From: Amycolatopsis sp. NBC_00345
GTDB taxonomy: Bacteria; Actinomycetota; Actinomycetes; Mycobacteriales; Pseudonocardiaceae
Length of the DNA: 64,000 nucleotides
Assembly (NCBI RefSeq): GCF_036116635.1
Contig: NZ_CP107995.1
Location: 3,658,001-3,722,000 of the forward strand
Direction: 5' to 3'
A program made the translations under genes and the position numbers. The notes under the pieces were generated by a model, which was not told where the DNA came from, did no database searches, and saw only the letters and a program-made list of their open reading frames with translations. Below, one piece after another: positions 16,226-24,301 of the stretch. How positions within the stretch are numbered: the stretch's first letter is position 1; every line of letters begins with the position of its first letter.

Positions 16226-17649
16226 CGGGTCAGCTCCCGGAAAAGGCTTTCCCACCCGGCGGATTCCGGATAGGCGCTGACGGGCTGGCTGTATTCGCCG
16301 CGCCGGTCCGGGTGCCGCGGGGTGGTGGCGTCGAGGATGAGCCTGCCGGTGACTCCCTGCGGATGCCCCGACGGATCCAGCGGGATCTCGTACATCCTCG
16401 GCACGGTGATCGCGTCGAACTCCGGGTTGACCTTGACCGACAGCGCCCACATCACCTGTTCCAGGTTGAACGGGTCGACCGTCTCGTCCACCACGATGAC
16501 GATCTTCGAGTAGCCGATCCCGTGCGGCGTGGTCAACGCGCGCAACGCGACCACCCGGCCGAACCCGCCGTGCCGCACCCGGGTGGAGATGATGGTGACC
16601 AGGCCGTGCGTGTACATCGCGTTGACTGCCTCGACCTCCGGGAAGTCGGCCTTGAGCTGGCGGTGGATCGGCACGGAGGTGTTCAGGGCGAGCAGGTAGT
16701 CGATCTCGGTCCACGGCCGGCCGAGGTAGAGGTGCTCGAAGATCGGGTTCCGTCGCATGTGGACGCGCTTGACCGTGACGACCGGCAGCTCGCGACCGCC
16801 GGAGTAAGTGCCGGTGAACTCGCCGAACGGCCCCTCGTACTCGCGTTCGGCGTAGTGGACCTCGCCCTCGATCACGATCTCCGAGCCCCACGGCACGTCC
16901 AGGCCGGTGTAGGGCGCCCGCACGATCGGGTAAGGCGTCCCGCCCCGCCACGCGCCCGCCATTTCGTACTCCGACTGGTCGTACTCCAGCGGGGTGCTCG
17001 CGGCCAGGGTCAGGATGGGGTCGTTGCCGATCGCGATGGCGATGGGCAGGCCCTGGCGCAGCTGCTCGGCGTTGACGATGTGCCGGCCGAAGTCGTGCGG
17101 CGGCCCGGACTGGATCCCGAGGTGATCAGGCCCTTTGACCTGCAGCCGGTAGATTCCGACGTTCTGCTTGCCGAAGTTCTCCGGATCCGCGGAATCCCGG
17201 GTGACGACGGCGGCCTTGTCGAGGTAGGGCCCGCCATCGGCGGGATTGAGCCGGAAAACCGGCAGCAGCTCGAACAGGTTGATGTCGTCGGCCACCGTGA
17301 TCTCCTGCCACGGCGCGTCCTCGCGGCGGTCGACCGGCACCGGGAACTTCAGCCAGCGCTCGCCCAGTTCGAAGAACTGCTCCTTGATCGAACTGTTCTT
17401 GTCCATCCCGAGCATCAGCGCGTGGTTGGCCCACGAGCCGTGCACGTTGAGCGCGACGCGTGCGTCGCTGAAGCCGTCGATGTTGTCGAACAGCAGCGCG
17501 GGCGCGGTCTTGCCGTCGAGATTCGCGACGGCCCGTCCGGCCGCGCCGAGATCCGGTTCCGGTTTGACGGGCCGGTCGATGTGCAGAAGCTGCTTCTCGG
17601 CGTCCAGCGCGGCCAGAAAGCCGCGCAGGTCGTCAAAGGGCGGAGGCAT
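16222..17649 (-). CDS. vdcC: Non-oxidative hydroxyarylic acid decarboxylase subunit C (UbiD family)
   Basis: 475 residues, the length of known VdcC proteins. UbiD-family hallmarks are NVGIYRLQVKGPDHLGIQ (prenyl-FMN and metal site region), EYEGPFGEFTGTYS, MRRNPIFEHLYLGRPWTEID and VDETVDPFNLEQV. With prenylated FMN it should decarboxylate vanillate or a hydroxybenzoate to the corresponding phenol, without oxidation. AAAGGAG precedes ATG 17649. The start lies inside the vdcB end (17-nt overlap), so the two are coupled. Substrate (vanillate versus 4-hydroxybenzoate or protocatechuate) cannot be settled by sequence reading. Confidence 0.92.
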   Translation of the reverse strand: MPPPFDDLRGFLAALDAEKQLLHIDRPVKPEPDLGAAGRAVANLDGKTAPALLFDNIDGFSDARVALNVHGSWANHALMLGMDKNSSIKEQFFELGERWLKFPVPVDRREDAPWQEITVADDINLFELLPVFRLNPADGGPYLDKAAVVTRDSADPENFGKQNVGIYRLQVKGPDHLGIQSGPPHDFGRHIVNAEQLRQGLPIAIAIGNDPILTLAASTPLEYDQSEYEMAGAWRGGTPYPIVRAPYTGLDVPWGSEIVIEGEVHYAEREYEGPFGEFTGTYSGGRELPVVTVKRVHMRRNPIFEHLYLGRPWTEIDYLLALNTSVPIHRQLKADFPEVEAVNAMYTHGLVTIISTRVRHGGFGRVVALRALTTPHGIGYSKIVIVVDETVDPFNLEQVMWALSVKVNPEFDAITVPRMYEIPLDPSGHPQGVTGRLILDATTPRHPDRRGEYSQPVSAYPESAGWESLFRELTR

Positions 17650-18226
17650 GGATCTCCTTTCGGATGGCGCGGGTGCCTTCCCAGCGGAGGGCCCCCGGCA
17701 CGTCGAGCCCGACCTGGTCGAGGATCCGGGCGACCGTCTGGTCGACGAGGTCCGCGATGCTGGTGGGCCGGTGGTAGAACGCGGGCATGGGCGGCACGAT
17801 CTGGACGCCCATCCGGGCCAGCGCGAGCAGGTTGTCCAGGTGGATCTCGGACAGCGGCGTCTCCCGGGGAACCAGGACCAGCTTGCGGCGCTCCTTGATG
17901 GTGACGTCGGCCGCGCGGGCGATGAGCCCTTCACCGTAGCCGGTCCGGATCGCCGCGACGGTTTTCATGCTGGCCGGCACGACGATCATCCCGTCGGCCC
18001 GGAACGAACCGCTGGAGATCGGCGCGGCCTGGTCGTTGGCGGCATGGACCCGGGTGGCGAGCTCCCGGACCTCGGGCACCGAGCGGCCGGTCTCCAGTTC
18101 GATGGTGGCCCGCGCCCAGTGGCTCAGCACCAGGTGGGTCTCGACCTCCAGGTCCCGCAACACTTCCAGCACCCGGATGCCGAGGATCGCGCCGGTGGCC
18201 CCGGTCATCCCGATCACCAATCGCAT
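17633..18226 (-). CDS. vdcB: UbiX-family flavin prenyltransferase (decarboxylase subunit B)
   Basis: 197 residues beginning MRLVIGMTGATGAILGIRVL, the phosphate-binding start of UbiX/Pad1 flavoproteins. PASMKTVAAIRTGYGEGLIARAAD holds the Ser/Met-Lys segment that contacts FMN, and RRKLVLVPRETPLSEIHLDN is the usual C-terminal signature. It attaches a dimethylallyl group to reduced FMN, making the cofactor for VdcC. GGGAG lies upstream of ATG 18226. It is the first gene of the vdcBCD operon and is transcribed away from the MarR gene at 18307. Confidence 0.92.
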   Translation of the reverse strand: MRLVIGMTGATGAILGIRVLEVLRDLEVETHLVLSHWARATIELETGRSVPEVRELATRVHAANDQAAPISSGSFRADGMIVVPASMKTVAAIRTGYGEGLIARAADVTIKERRKLVLVPRETPLSEIHLDNLLALARMGVQIVPPMPAFYHRPTSIADLVDQTVARILDQVGLDVPGALRWEGTRAIRKEIHASAL

Positions 18227-18276
18227 GAAGACGCTCCCTGCTGCTCGGCGAGGACCAACATTCCGTACACAGACAG

Positions 18277-18288
18277 TCCGTATACGGA
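18277..18288. promoter_or_regulatory. Palindromic operator TCCGTATACGGA between vdcB and marR
   Basis: A perfect 12-bp palindrome sits 19 nt upstream of the MarR start and about 50 nt upstream of vdcB. A related half-site, TTCCGTACAC, lies at 18261-18270. Position and symmetry suit a MarR-type dimer that represses both divergent promoters until the aromatic acid is present. Confidence 0.6.
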
Positions 18289-18306
18289 TGATGTTAGAGT
18301 GGCGCC

Positions 18307-18795
18307 GTGAGCACGTCAACGGGTGTGACCGCGGGAACCGCCGACTCGCTCCCCGGCTGGGAGCAACCGGAACTCGCCCTGCGCGGATCAGCCGGCCATC
18401 TCCTGCGCCGGGCGATGCAGGTGTACACGGCGCTGTGGACGAGCACTGTTTCCGACAAGCTCACGTCGCCGCAGTTCGCCGTGCTCGCCGTGCTGTCCAC
18501 TGAGGAATCGCTGGACCAGCAGACCATCGGCGCCCGGGCCGGGCTGGACAAGTCCACCTGCGGCCACATCGTCGACCACCTGGGCAAGCTCGAACTCGTG
18601 AGCGCCACCGTCGACCCGGCCAACCGGCGCCGCAAACTGGTGGCGCTCACCGAGCGCGGACGCGACACGCTGCGCACCGCGACACCACTGCGAGCGCAGG
18701 TGGAGGAAACCGCGCTCGCGGCCCTCACCGGCAAGGAGAAACGCGAACTGAGCCGGTTGCTCGGCAAGATGACCGGGCTCAACCAGCCGGACTAG
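18307..18795 (+). CDS. MarR-family regulator divergent from vdcBCD
   Basis: 162 residues. The winged helix is visible in TSPQFAVLAVLSTEESLDQQ, IGARAGLDKSTCGHIVDHL (recognition helix) and VDPANRRRKLVALTERG (wing). An N-terminal extension of about 25 residues precedes the dimerisation helices. It should sense an aromatic acid and repress vdcBCD. The GTG start at 18307 is 19 nt after a perfect palindrome, so it probably represses itself too. Confidence 0.88.
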   Translation: MSTSTGVTAGTADSLPGWEQPELALRGSAGHLLRRAMQVYTALWTSTVSDKLTSPQFAVLAVLSTEESLDQQTIGARAGLDKSTCGHIVDHLGKLELVSATVDPANRRRKLVALTERGRDTLRTATPLRAQVEETALAALTGKEKRELSRLLGKMTGLNQPD

Positions 18796-19269
18796 CGGCC
18801 AGCCAGTGCCTCGCCGACGATTACGGCCGGCACCCGGTCGCCGAGCTCTGACTGTCCTTTGTAGACCAAGTCGCGCGGATTCGCTCCGCGGTGGTGACGG
18901 CTTGCCTGAGCCCGGCCTGGCGTGCCGGTTGCCAGGCCGCCCAATTGCCCAGGTCCGGACCGAAGGCCTCCAGTGCGGTGGCTCGCGAGGGAACAGGTGC
19001 GCCAGCGGTTCGATGAGGACCAGGACATCGGCGCCGGTGGCGACGTCGGCGTTGGTCCCGGACACGATGCGCGCGAAGAACAACTTGCCGAGCTCCTTGC
19101 CGAGGGTCTGGCCGTGGACAAAACCCGGCAGTCACTTGAAACTCGCGTCGATCGCCCACACGACGCCGTAACCGATCCTGACCACAGCGGCGCCGCGGAG
19201 CCGGCGACGGTCCGACCGGAACGGCCCGGCGGTCGCCGCGGCCGGCGCAGCGCTGGTCACAGTGCTCAT
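18796..19269 (-). pseudogene. Decayed membrane-protein gene, in-frame UGA and frameshifts
   Basis: From ATG 19269 the minus strand reads RLRGAAVVRIGYGVVWAIDA then meets TGA at 19132-19134, where a Trp codon is expected (SFK-W-LPGFVHGQ). The same frame resumes LPGFVHGQTLGKEL and VATGADVLVLIEPLAHLF. The sense then slides into other frames (EAFGPDLGNWAAWQPARQ; GDRVPAVIVGEALAG). The start resembles small actinobacterial membrane proteins related to the DoxX type; beyond that I do not recognise it. At least one nonsense codon and two frameshifts make it a pseudogene. Confidence 0.45.
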
Positions 19270-19595
19270 AAGTGATCCTTTTCGTCGTCGGTATCCACAA
19301 AGGACCCATGCTCGGGTTTGCGGCAGACCGGAACCGGACGGCAGCGAAGGACACCGCGGCGACCTCCGGCGCCTGCGCGCCGGACGTCCGTAGCGGTGAG
19401 GAGCCGGCCAACCACCAACCTCTGACCGACACCATTCCTGCGTTCCGTGCCGATACGTCCAGATCGAAGGTTATCCGCCGGTTAAATCTCCCGGATCGGC
19501 TGCGCAGTCCGGGTGGTGTTGCTTATTTCCCACCTTTAGTCGCATTGGGTAAATGGCACAGTACTGACTCGTCCCCCACTTCGAGGAGTGCGCAC
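19270..19595. other. Upstream region of the secreted phosphoesterase gene
   Basis: 326 bases with no supported gene. The last 100 bases are richer in A/T (GGTTAAATCTCC, TTGCTTATTTCCC, GGGTAAATGGCAC), consistent with a promoter for the gene at 19596. No clear operator is seen. Confidence 0.35.
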
Positions 19596-20486
19596 ATGCC
19601 CATGCCTTCCGCTCAGCGGACGATCCCGTGTGGCAAGACGAAGCTCCGGCCCGTCGTGGCCGGCCTGTGCACCGCGGTCGCCACCGCGGCGCTGGCGACC
19701 GCACCCGCGTCGGCAGCCCCCGCGGTGGCAGCGATCCCCCGCCCGGACCACATCGTCGTCGTGATCGACGAGAACCACGCCCAGGGTGAGATCGTCGGCA
19801 GCGCGGACGCGCCCTACATCACCGGGCTTTCCCGCCAGGGCGCGAATCTCACGGCCTCGCACGCCATCACCCACCCCAGCCAGCCGAACTACCTGGCCCT
19901 GTTCTCCGGTGGCACCCAAGGCGCCACCAGCGACACCTGTCCCAAGAAAGCCTTCACCACAGCCAACCTCGGCGGTGAGGCGCTCGCGGCGAACCTGACC
20001 TTCGCCGGGTATTCGGAAAGCATGCCCAGCGACGGGTACACCGGCTGCACTTCGGGCGACTACGCCCGCAAGCACAACCCCTGGGTGGACTTCGCCGACG
20101 TCCCCGCCACGAGCAACCTGACGTACACCAGCTTCCCGACCGACTACACGAAGCTGCCGGCGATCTCCTTCGTGGTCCCCGACCTCCAAGACGACATGCA
20201 CGACGGCACCGTCGCCCAAGGCGACACGTGGCTGCACGACAACCTCGACGGTTACGTGCAATGGGCCAAGACCCACAACAGCGTCTTCCTGCTCACCTTC
20301 GACGAAGACGACAACGGGCCGGACAACCTGATCCCCACCATCATCACCGGCGCCGGGGTGACGACCGGCACCTACACCGAGGATGTCAACCACTACAACG
20401 TCCTGCGCACCATCGAGGACGCCTACGGGCTGCCTCACGCGGGCCAAAGCGCCTCGGCCACACCGATCACCGACATCTGGTCCTGA
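19596..20486 (+). CDS. Secreted acid phosphatase / phosphatidylinositol-3-phosphatase-like phosphoesterase
   Basis: 296 residues. A Sec signal peptide covers about residues 1-36 (basic start, then LCTAVATAALATAPASAAPA). The mature part reads DHIVVVIDENHAQGEIVG, the metal-binding start of the PlcC/AcpA-type phosphoesterase family, then ITHPSQPNYLALFSG (with the expected Ser/Asn nucleophile region), DYARKHNPWVDF, and FLLTFDEDDNG. Such enzymes release phosphate from phosphomonoesters or phospholipid headgroups outside the cell. GAGGAG lies 7 nt before ATG 19596, fixing the start over longer upstream options. It faces the alkaline-phosphatase-like gene tail to tail. Confidence 0.85.
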   Translation: MPMPSAQRTIPCGKTKLRPVVAGLCTAVATAALATAPASAAPAVAAIPRPDHIVVVIDENHAQGEIVGSADAPYITGLSRQGANLTASHAITHPSQPNYLALFSGGTQGATSDTCPKKAFTTANLGGEALAANLTFAGYSESMPSDGYTGCTSGDYARKHNPWVDFADVPATSNLTYTSFPTDYTKLPAISFVVPDLQDDMHDGTVAQGDTWLHDNLDGYVQWAKTHNSVFLLTFDEDDNGPDNLIPTIITGAGVTTGTYTEDVNHYNVLRTIEDAYGLPHAGQSASATPITDIWS

Positions 20487-20699
20487 CCGGTCTCGCATTC
20501 CCCGCCGGCCATCCCGCGACTGTGCGCACCTGGCCGTCGACACCGATCAGACGGGCCGGCAAGCGGCGCGTCCTCCACCGTCCACTACGGAACCGGCGGC
20601 CGGGCCCAGGCTCAGCGCGTCACCCAGGTGCTCGGCGGGCTGCCCGGCCGACAGCACGCTCTCGGGGCTGCGTTCACCCGGCCCCTCGCCGCCGGGCCG
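20487..20699. other. Convergent intergenic region, nothing recognised
   Basis: 213 bases between two convergent phosphoesterase genes. It is GC-rich, without a clear hairpin-plus-U terminator or gene. Short GCCGG-rich inverted segments could form structure. Confidence 0.3.
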
Positions 20700-22313
20700 T
20701 CACTCGAGTCCCGGCAGCACCCGAGTGCCCTCGGCCCGTACCGCGGCGAGGGACCGCGGGTCGAGGTCCAGCAGCCGCAGGATCGTCGGGGCGATCTGGG
20801 TGGTCTCGACCGCGCCGGTCACCACGGTGCCCCGGCCGGCGCCGCCGACCACCAGCGGGACGGCGCGGTCGTCGGCCGACGCGCCGCCGTGCTCGGCGAT
20901 CTTCTTGCGCCCGCCGGTGAACACGACGCCGGGCAGGGTCAGGCCGACGAGGTCGGGGACGCGGGCGTCGCCGGGCCGGACGCCGAAGTACCGGGCGGCG
21001 CCGGCTCCCGCGTGGACGGTCGTCAGTCCTGAGTGGACGAACGGCTTCGCCGCGCCCGTGGCGCCGTTGCCGGTGCCGGACTGGGCGAGCAGATAGTCCT
21101 TCGCGAACGACGTCGCCGAGGGCGAGCGGTCCGAGAGCCACAGCAGCATCGCGTCGTCGTCGGTCGACTGCGCCACGAGGTCCGGCGCGCCCGGGTGGGC
21201 CGCGCGCCAGGCGGCGTTCAGCCCGTCGAGGAGGGCGCCGTCGTCGATCCGGGTCAGTGCGGCCGGGTCGACCGGCGACTGGCCGTGCTTGGCGGACAGC
21301 ACGATCGTGGTGCTGCGGTCGAGGTGGCGGCGCTTCAGCTCGTCGGCGAACGCCCCGACCTGACGGTCGACGAAGTCCAGCGCGGAGCGCAGCACCGGTC
21401 CCGGCGCGGCGCCGCCGGGCAGGTACCCGCCGGCCTGCCCGCCCGACACCGGGAGCTTCTGCGCGGTGGACACCGACTGGAAGTTCAGCCCGAACACCGC
21501 CGGCGTGCCGGCCCGCGTGGTCCGGCTGTGGTCGTAGCCGTCGATCTCGTTGAGCACCGCGTCGGCCTTGTAGGCGTCGTAGCGCTGGGTCGCGGCGTTG
21601 TCCGTGGTCCAGTCCCCGCTGCCGGCCACGCTGTTGATCTCGGGGGTGAACAGGTCCTGGACACCGGTGCCGGACGGGCCGTCCAGCATTTCGTAGGCAG
21701 GGTGCTTGTCGGACCACGCGGTGCGCAAACCGGCCTGGCGCGCCACCTCGAACACCGTGTTGACCCGCAGGTACTGGTGCGGGTAAACGGGTTCGCAGGT
21801 CCGCGGGTCGACGGGCAGCTTCGCCGGGTCGATCAGCGTGCGCGGGTCCCCGGTCATCTTCAGCACCCCGTCGGGCAAGTTCGCGAGACCCTGCCCGGCG
21901 TCGAGGGCGTCCTTGTTCCGGTCGAGGTCCTCGGTGTAGTCGACGACGACGCCCGGCTGCACGCCCGCGCACTTCGTCGTGCCCGCAGGCAGCAGCGCGT
22001 GGTTGTAGGTGGCGTCGTAGTACACGCCGGTCGTGGCCGGGTTGCCGCCGGTGACCTGCGCGACCATGCCGGGGAACGAGTCCGAGGGCACCGGCGTGCT
22101 CGCGTGGGTGTACTGCGTGCCGTGCGCCACCAGGGCCGCCAGCGCCGAGTGCGGGTGCGCCGCGGTGTACCAGGCGAGGTCCGACTGGTGGAGTCCGTCG
22201 ACCGAGACGAGCAGCACGTGCCGCTGCTCCGGCTGTGCCGCCGCCGGCACGGCCGTGGCGAACAGCCCCGCCGCGGCGAGCAGAGCGAACAAGGGTGCGC
22301 GGTTTCTCGACAC
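20700..22313 (-). CDS. Secreted alkaline-phosphatase-superfamily protein (nucleotide pyrophosphatase/phosphodiesterase-like)
   Basis: 537 residues from GTG 22313, with AGGAGG just upstream. The signal peptide is PLFALLAAAGLFATAVPAAA. The metal site is typical of the type I phosphodiesterase family: VLLVSVDGLHQSDLAW (Asp), the nucleophile region STPVPSDSFPGMVAQVTGG (Ser/Thr), and later TIVLSAKHGQSPVD with the Lys-His-Gly-Gln variant of the usual DHG. It should hydrolyse phosphodiester or pyrophosphate bonds outside the cell. It is divergent from the COG4705 gene at 22583. With the convergent phosphatase it suggests phosphate scavenging from organic phosphate. Confidence 0.83.
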   Translation of the reverse strand: MSRNRAPLFALLAAAGLFATAVPAAAQPEQRHVLLVSVDGLHQSDLAWYTAAHPHSALAALVAHGTQYTHASTPVPSDSFPGMVAQVTGGNPATTGVYYDATYNHALLPAGTTKCAGVQPGVVVDYTEDLDRNKDALDAGQGLANLPDGVLKMTGDPRTLIDPAKLPVDPRTCEPVYPHQYLRVNTVFEVARQAGLRTAWSDKHPAYEMLDGPSGTGVQDLFTPEINSVAGSGDWTTDNAATQRYDAYKADAVLNEIDGYDHSRTTRAGTPAVFGLNFQSVSTAQKLPVSGGQAGGYLPGGAAPGPVLRSALDFVDRQVGAFADELKRRHLDRSTTIVLSAKHGQSPVDPAALTRIDDGALLDGLNAAWRAAHPGAPDLVAQSTDDDAMLLWLSDRSPSATSFAKDYLLAQSGTGNGATGAAKPFVHSGLTTVHAGAGAARYFGVRPGDARVPDLVGLTLPGVVFTGGRKKIAEHGGASADDRAVPLVVGGAGRGTVVTGAVETTQIAPTILRLLDLDPRSLAAVRAEGTRVLPGLE

Positions 22314-22582
22314 GATCTTTCCTCCTGCGGTTCCGGCGTCCGGAACGGAGCGCCCGACGTATTCCAGGCGGTGGAGAAGGACCTCGGGAAACGCCGGGGC
22401 GAACATCGAATGAACGCCGGTCCCGCCGGAAAACCGGCATGATACGAGCCCGAAGGTTAGCCACAGGTTCACTGCGGGCAATTTTTCCGCCCTGGCGAAA
22501 CCGGCAAAAAGAGCAACGAGAACACCGGCGTGATAATCATTCCGGTGGCCGGCCGGAGCACCCCGCCTGGCAGGATTTCCCC

Positions 22583-23362
22583 ATGACAGCTGCAGAACTG
22601 CGCGGTGGCGAGCTCCGGGCCGGCCGCCTCGCCGCGAGCAAGGTCCCGGAGGTCACCGCGCTCTTCTGGGTCGTCAAGGTGCTGACGACCGGGATGGGCG
22701 AGACGACGAGCGATTTCCTCGCCCACGTCATGGATCCCGTGATCGCCGTGGCGCTGGCCGGGCTGGCGTTCGCCGCGGCCCTCGTCGCGCAGCTCCGCGC
22801 CCGCGTCTACGTTCCGTGGCTGTACTGGACGACCGTCGTGCTGGTCAGCGTGTTCGGGACCATGGCGGCCGACGTGCTGCACGTCGGCCTCGGTGTGCCG
22901 TACGCGGTTTCGACGGCCTTTTTCATGGTCGCGCTGGCCGCGGTTTTCCTGCTGTGGCAACGACTTGAGAAGACCCTGTCGATCCACAGCATCACCACCC
23001 CGCGCCGTGAGCTGTTCTACTGGCTCACCGTCGTCACGACGTTCGCGCTCGGCACCGCCGTCGGCGACCTGACCGCCACGACGCTGCACCTGGGCTACCT
23101 CGGTTCCGGTGTGGCGTTCGCGGTCCTCATCGCGCTGCCGCCGCTCGCCCGGCGATTCGCCGGGCTCGGCCCGGTCGCGACCTTCTGGGCCGCCTACGTC
23201 CTGACCCGGCCACTGGGCGCTTCGTTCGCGGACTGGCTCGGGGTGCCGCCCGTGCGCGGCGGGCTGGACCTGGGCACCGGCCCGGTCAGCCTGGTCCTGC
23301 TGCTGGTGATCGCCGCGCTCGTGGCTTGCCTGACCGTGGCGCGGCGGGAACCCGGCCGGTAG
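22583..23362 (+). CDS. COG4705-type multipass membrane protein
   Basis: 259 residues with about eight predicted hydrophobic segments. It starts ASKVPEVTALFWVVKVLTTG and contains SIHSITTPRRELFYWLTVV, GTAVGDLTATTLHLGYL and AAYVLTRPLGASFADWLG. The paired motifs KVPEVT-FWV-KV and LTRPLGAS-AD are the signature of COG4705, a membrane family of unknown function often found near metal- or phosphate-linked genes. ATG 22583 follows AGGA by 8 nt. A longer paralogue lies at 24302, with a PAP2 phosphatase between them. Confidence 0.8.
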   Translation: MTAAELRGGELRAGRLAASKVPEVTALFWVVKVLTTGMGETTSDFLAHVMDPVIAVALAGLAFAAALVAQLRARVYVPWLYWTTVVLVSVFGTMAADVLHVGLGVPYAVSTAFFMVALAAVFLLWQRLEKTLSIHSITTPRRELFYWLTVVTTFALGTAVGDLTATTLHLGYLGSGVAFAVLIALPPLARRFAGLGPVATFWAAYVLTRPLGASFADWLGVPPVRGGLDLGTGPVSLVLLLVIAALVACLTVARREPGR

Positions 23363-23450
23363 CGGGCCCGAGACCGACCGTGCCGAAGGCAAAATCCGGC
23401 TGACCCGCGCCGAACCGCCCGCTGGTCCGCCCGGTCCTAGAGTCGGCTCC

Positions 23451-24155
23451 GTGCCCGAACCCGAGGGACCACCGGCCGACGCGGCGCTCGGCCCCGTGAT
23501 CGCGGCGACGGTGGCAGCGCCGGCCTTCCTGCTCCTCGCAGCGTCCGCGACCGAGGTGCTGCCGTGGGCGTCGGGCTTCGACCTGGGCCTGCACACGTGG
23601 CTGGCCGGGAACCGCTCCCCCGCCGTGGTGTCCTTCGCCGCGGGGCTCACCGCCACGGCATCGTCGGCGTTCACCGCGCCGCTCGTCTTCGCCGTCACGG
23701 CGGCGCTCGCCCCGGCGCCGCTGGGCCGCCGCCTCGCCCGCGCCGCGCTGGTCACCGCCGTCATGCTGCTCGCCGTGCTCTGCCGCTTCGGCCTGTCGGC
23801 CCTGATCGCACGCCCCCGCCCACCCGAGGCCGGCTGGGCCGTCCAGGCCTCCGGCCTCGCGTTCCCCTCGGGCCACACGTCCGACGCGTTCCTCACCGCC
23901 GGCCTGCTCGCCTGGCTCGCGGGGCAGCGGCTGGCCGCCCACCCCCGTATCCGCGCGGTGCTGTGGGTCGCCGCCGCCGGGTACGTGGTGGCGATCGCCT
24001 GGACCCGCGCGTACCTCGGCGTGCACTGGCCCACCGACACCCTCGGCAGCATGGCTTTCGGCACGGCGTGGCTGTCCGGCGCGCTCGCTGTCCGCGGGGT
24101 GCTGCTGCCCTCCGCCGTCCCCGGACCGGTGCGTTCGGGCAACCGGTCCGCCTAG
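23451..24155 (+). CDS. PAP2-family membrane phosphatase
   Basis: 234 residues, six hydrophobic segments. The three phosphatase motifs are present: LIARPRPP (RP of motif 1), FPSGHTSDA (PSGH, motif 2) and TRAYLGVHWPTDTL (motif 3 with His and Asp; Thr-Arg in place of the usual Ser-Arg). Expected role is dephosphorylation of a lipid phosphate such as undecaprenyl pyrophosphate or phosphatidic acid on the outer membrane face. It lies between two COG4705 genes on the same strand. GTG 23451 is chosen, though its ribosome binding site is weak. Confidence 0.87.
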   Translation: MPEPEGPPADAALGPVIAATVAAPAFLLLAASATEVLPWASGFDLGLHTWLAGNRSPAVVSFAAGLTATASSAFTAPLVFAVTAALAPAPLGRRLARAALVTAVMLLAVLCRFGLSALIARPRPPEAGWAVQASGLAFPSGHTSDAFLTAGLLAWLAGQRLAAHPRIRAVLWVAAAGYVVAIAWTRAYLGVHWPTDTLGSMAFGTAWLSGALAVRGVLLPSAVPGPVRSGNRSA

Positions 24156-24301
24156 CACAGCCGCGGTCACTCCACAGTGGACCCACATGACGCCGCAGTG
24201 GGAAATTGTTTTACCGCCCGCTTGCCCGCGTCCGGCCGACGTCTAATCAGGTCTCCCCTAGCGTCTGACGGGTCCTGCTGCCCGGCGAACCGAAAGAGCA
24301 C

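Noticed and set aside
20674..22464. Second minus-strand frame over the alkaline-phosphatase-like gene
   Set aside because: Arg/Gly-rich shadow with no motifs; the frame at 20700-22313 has signal peptide and metal motifs.
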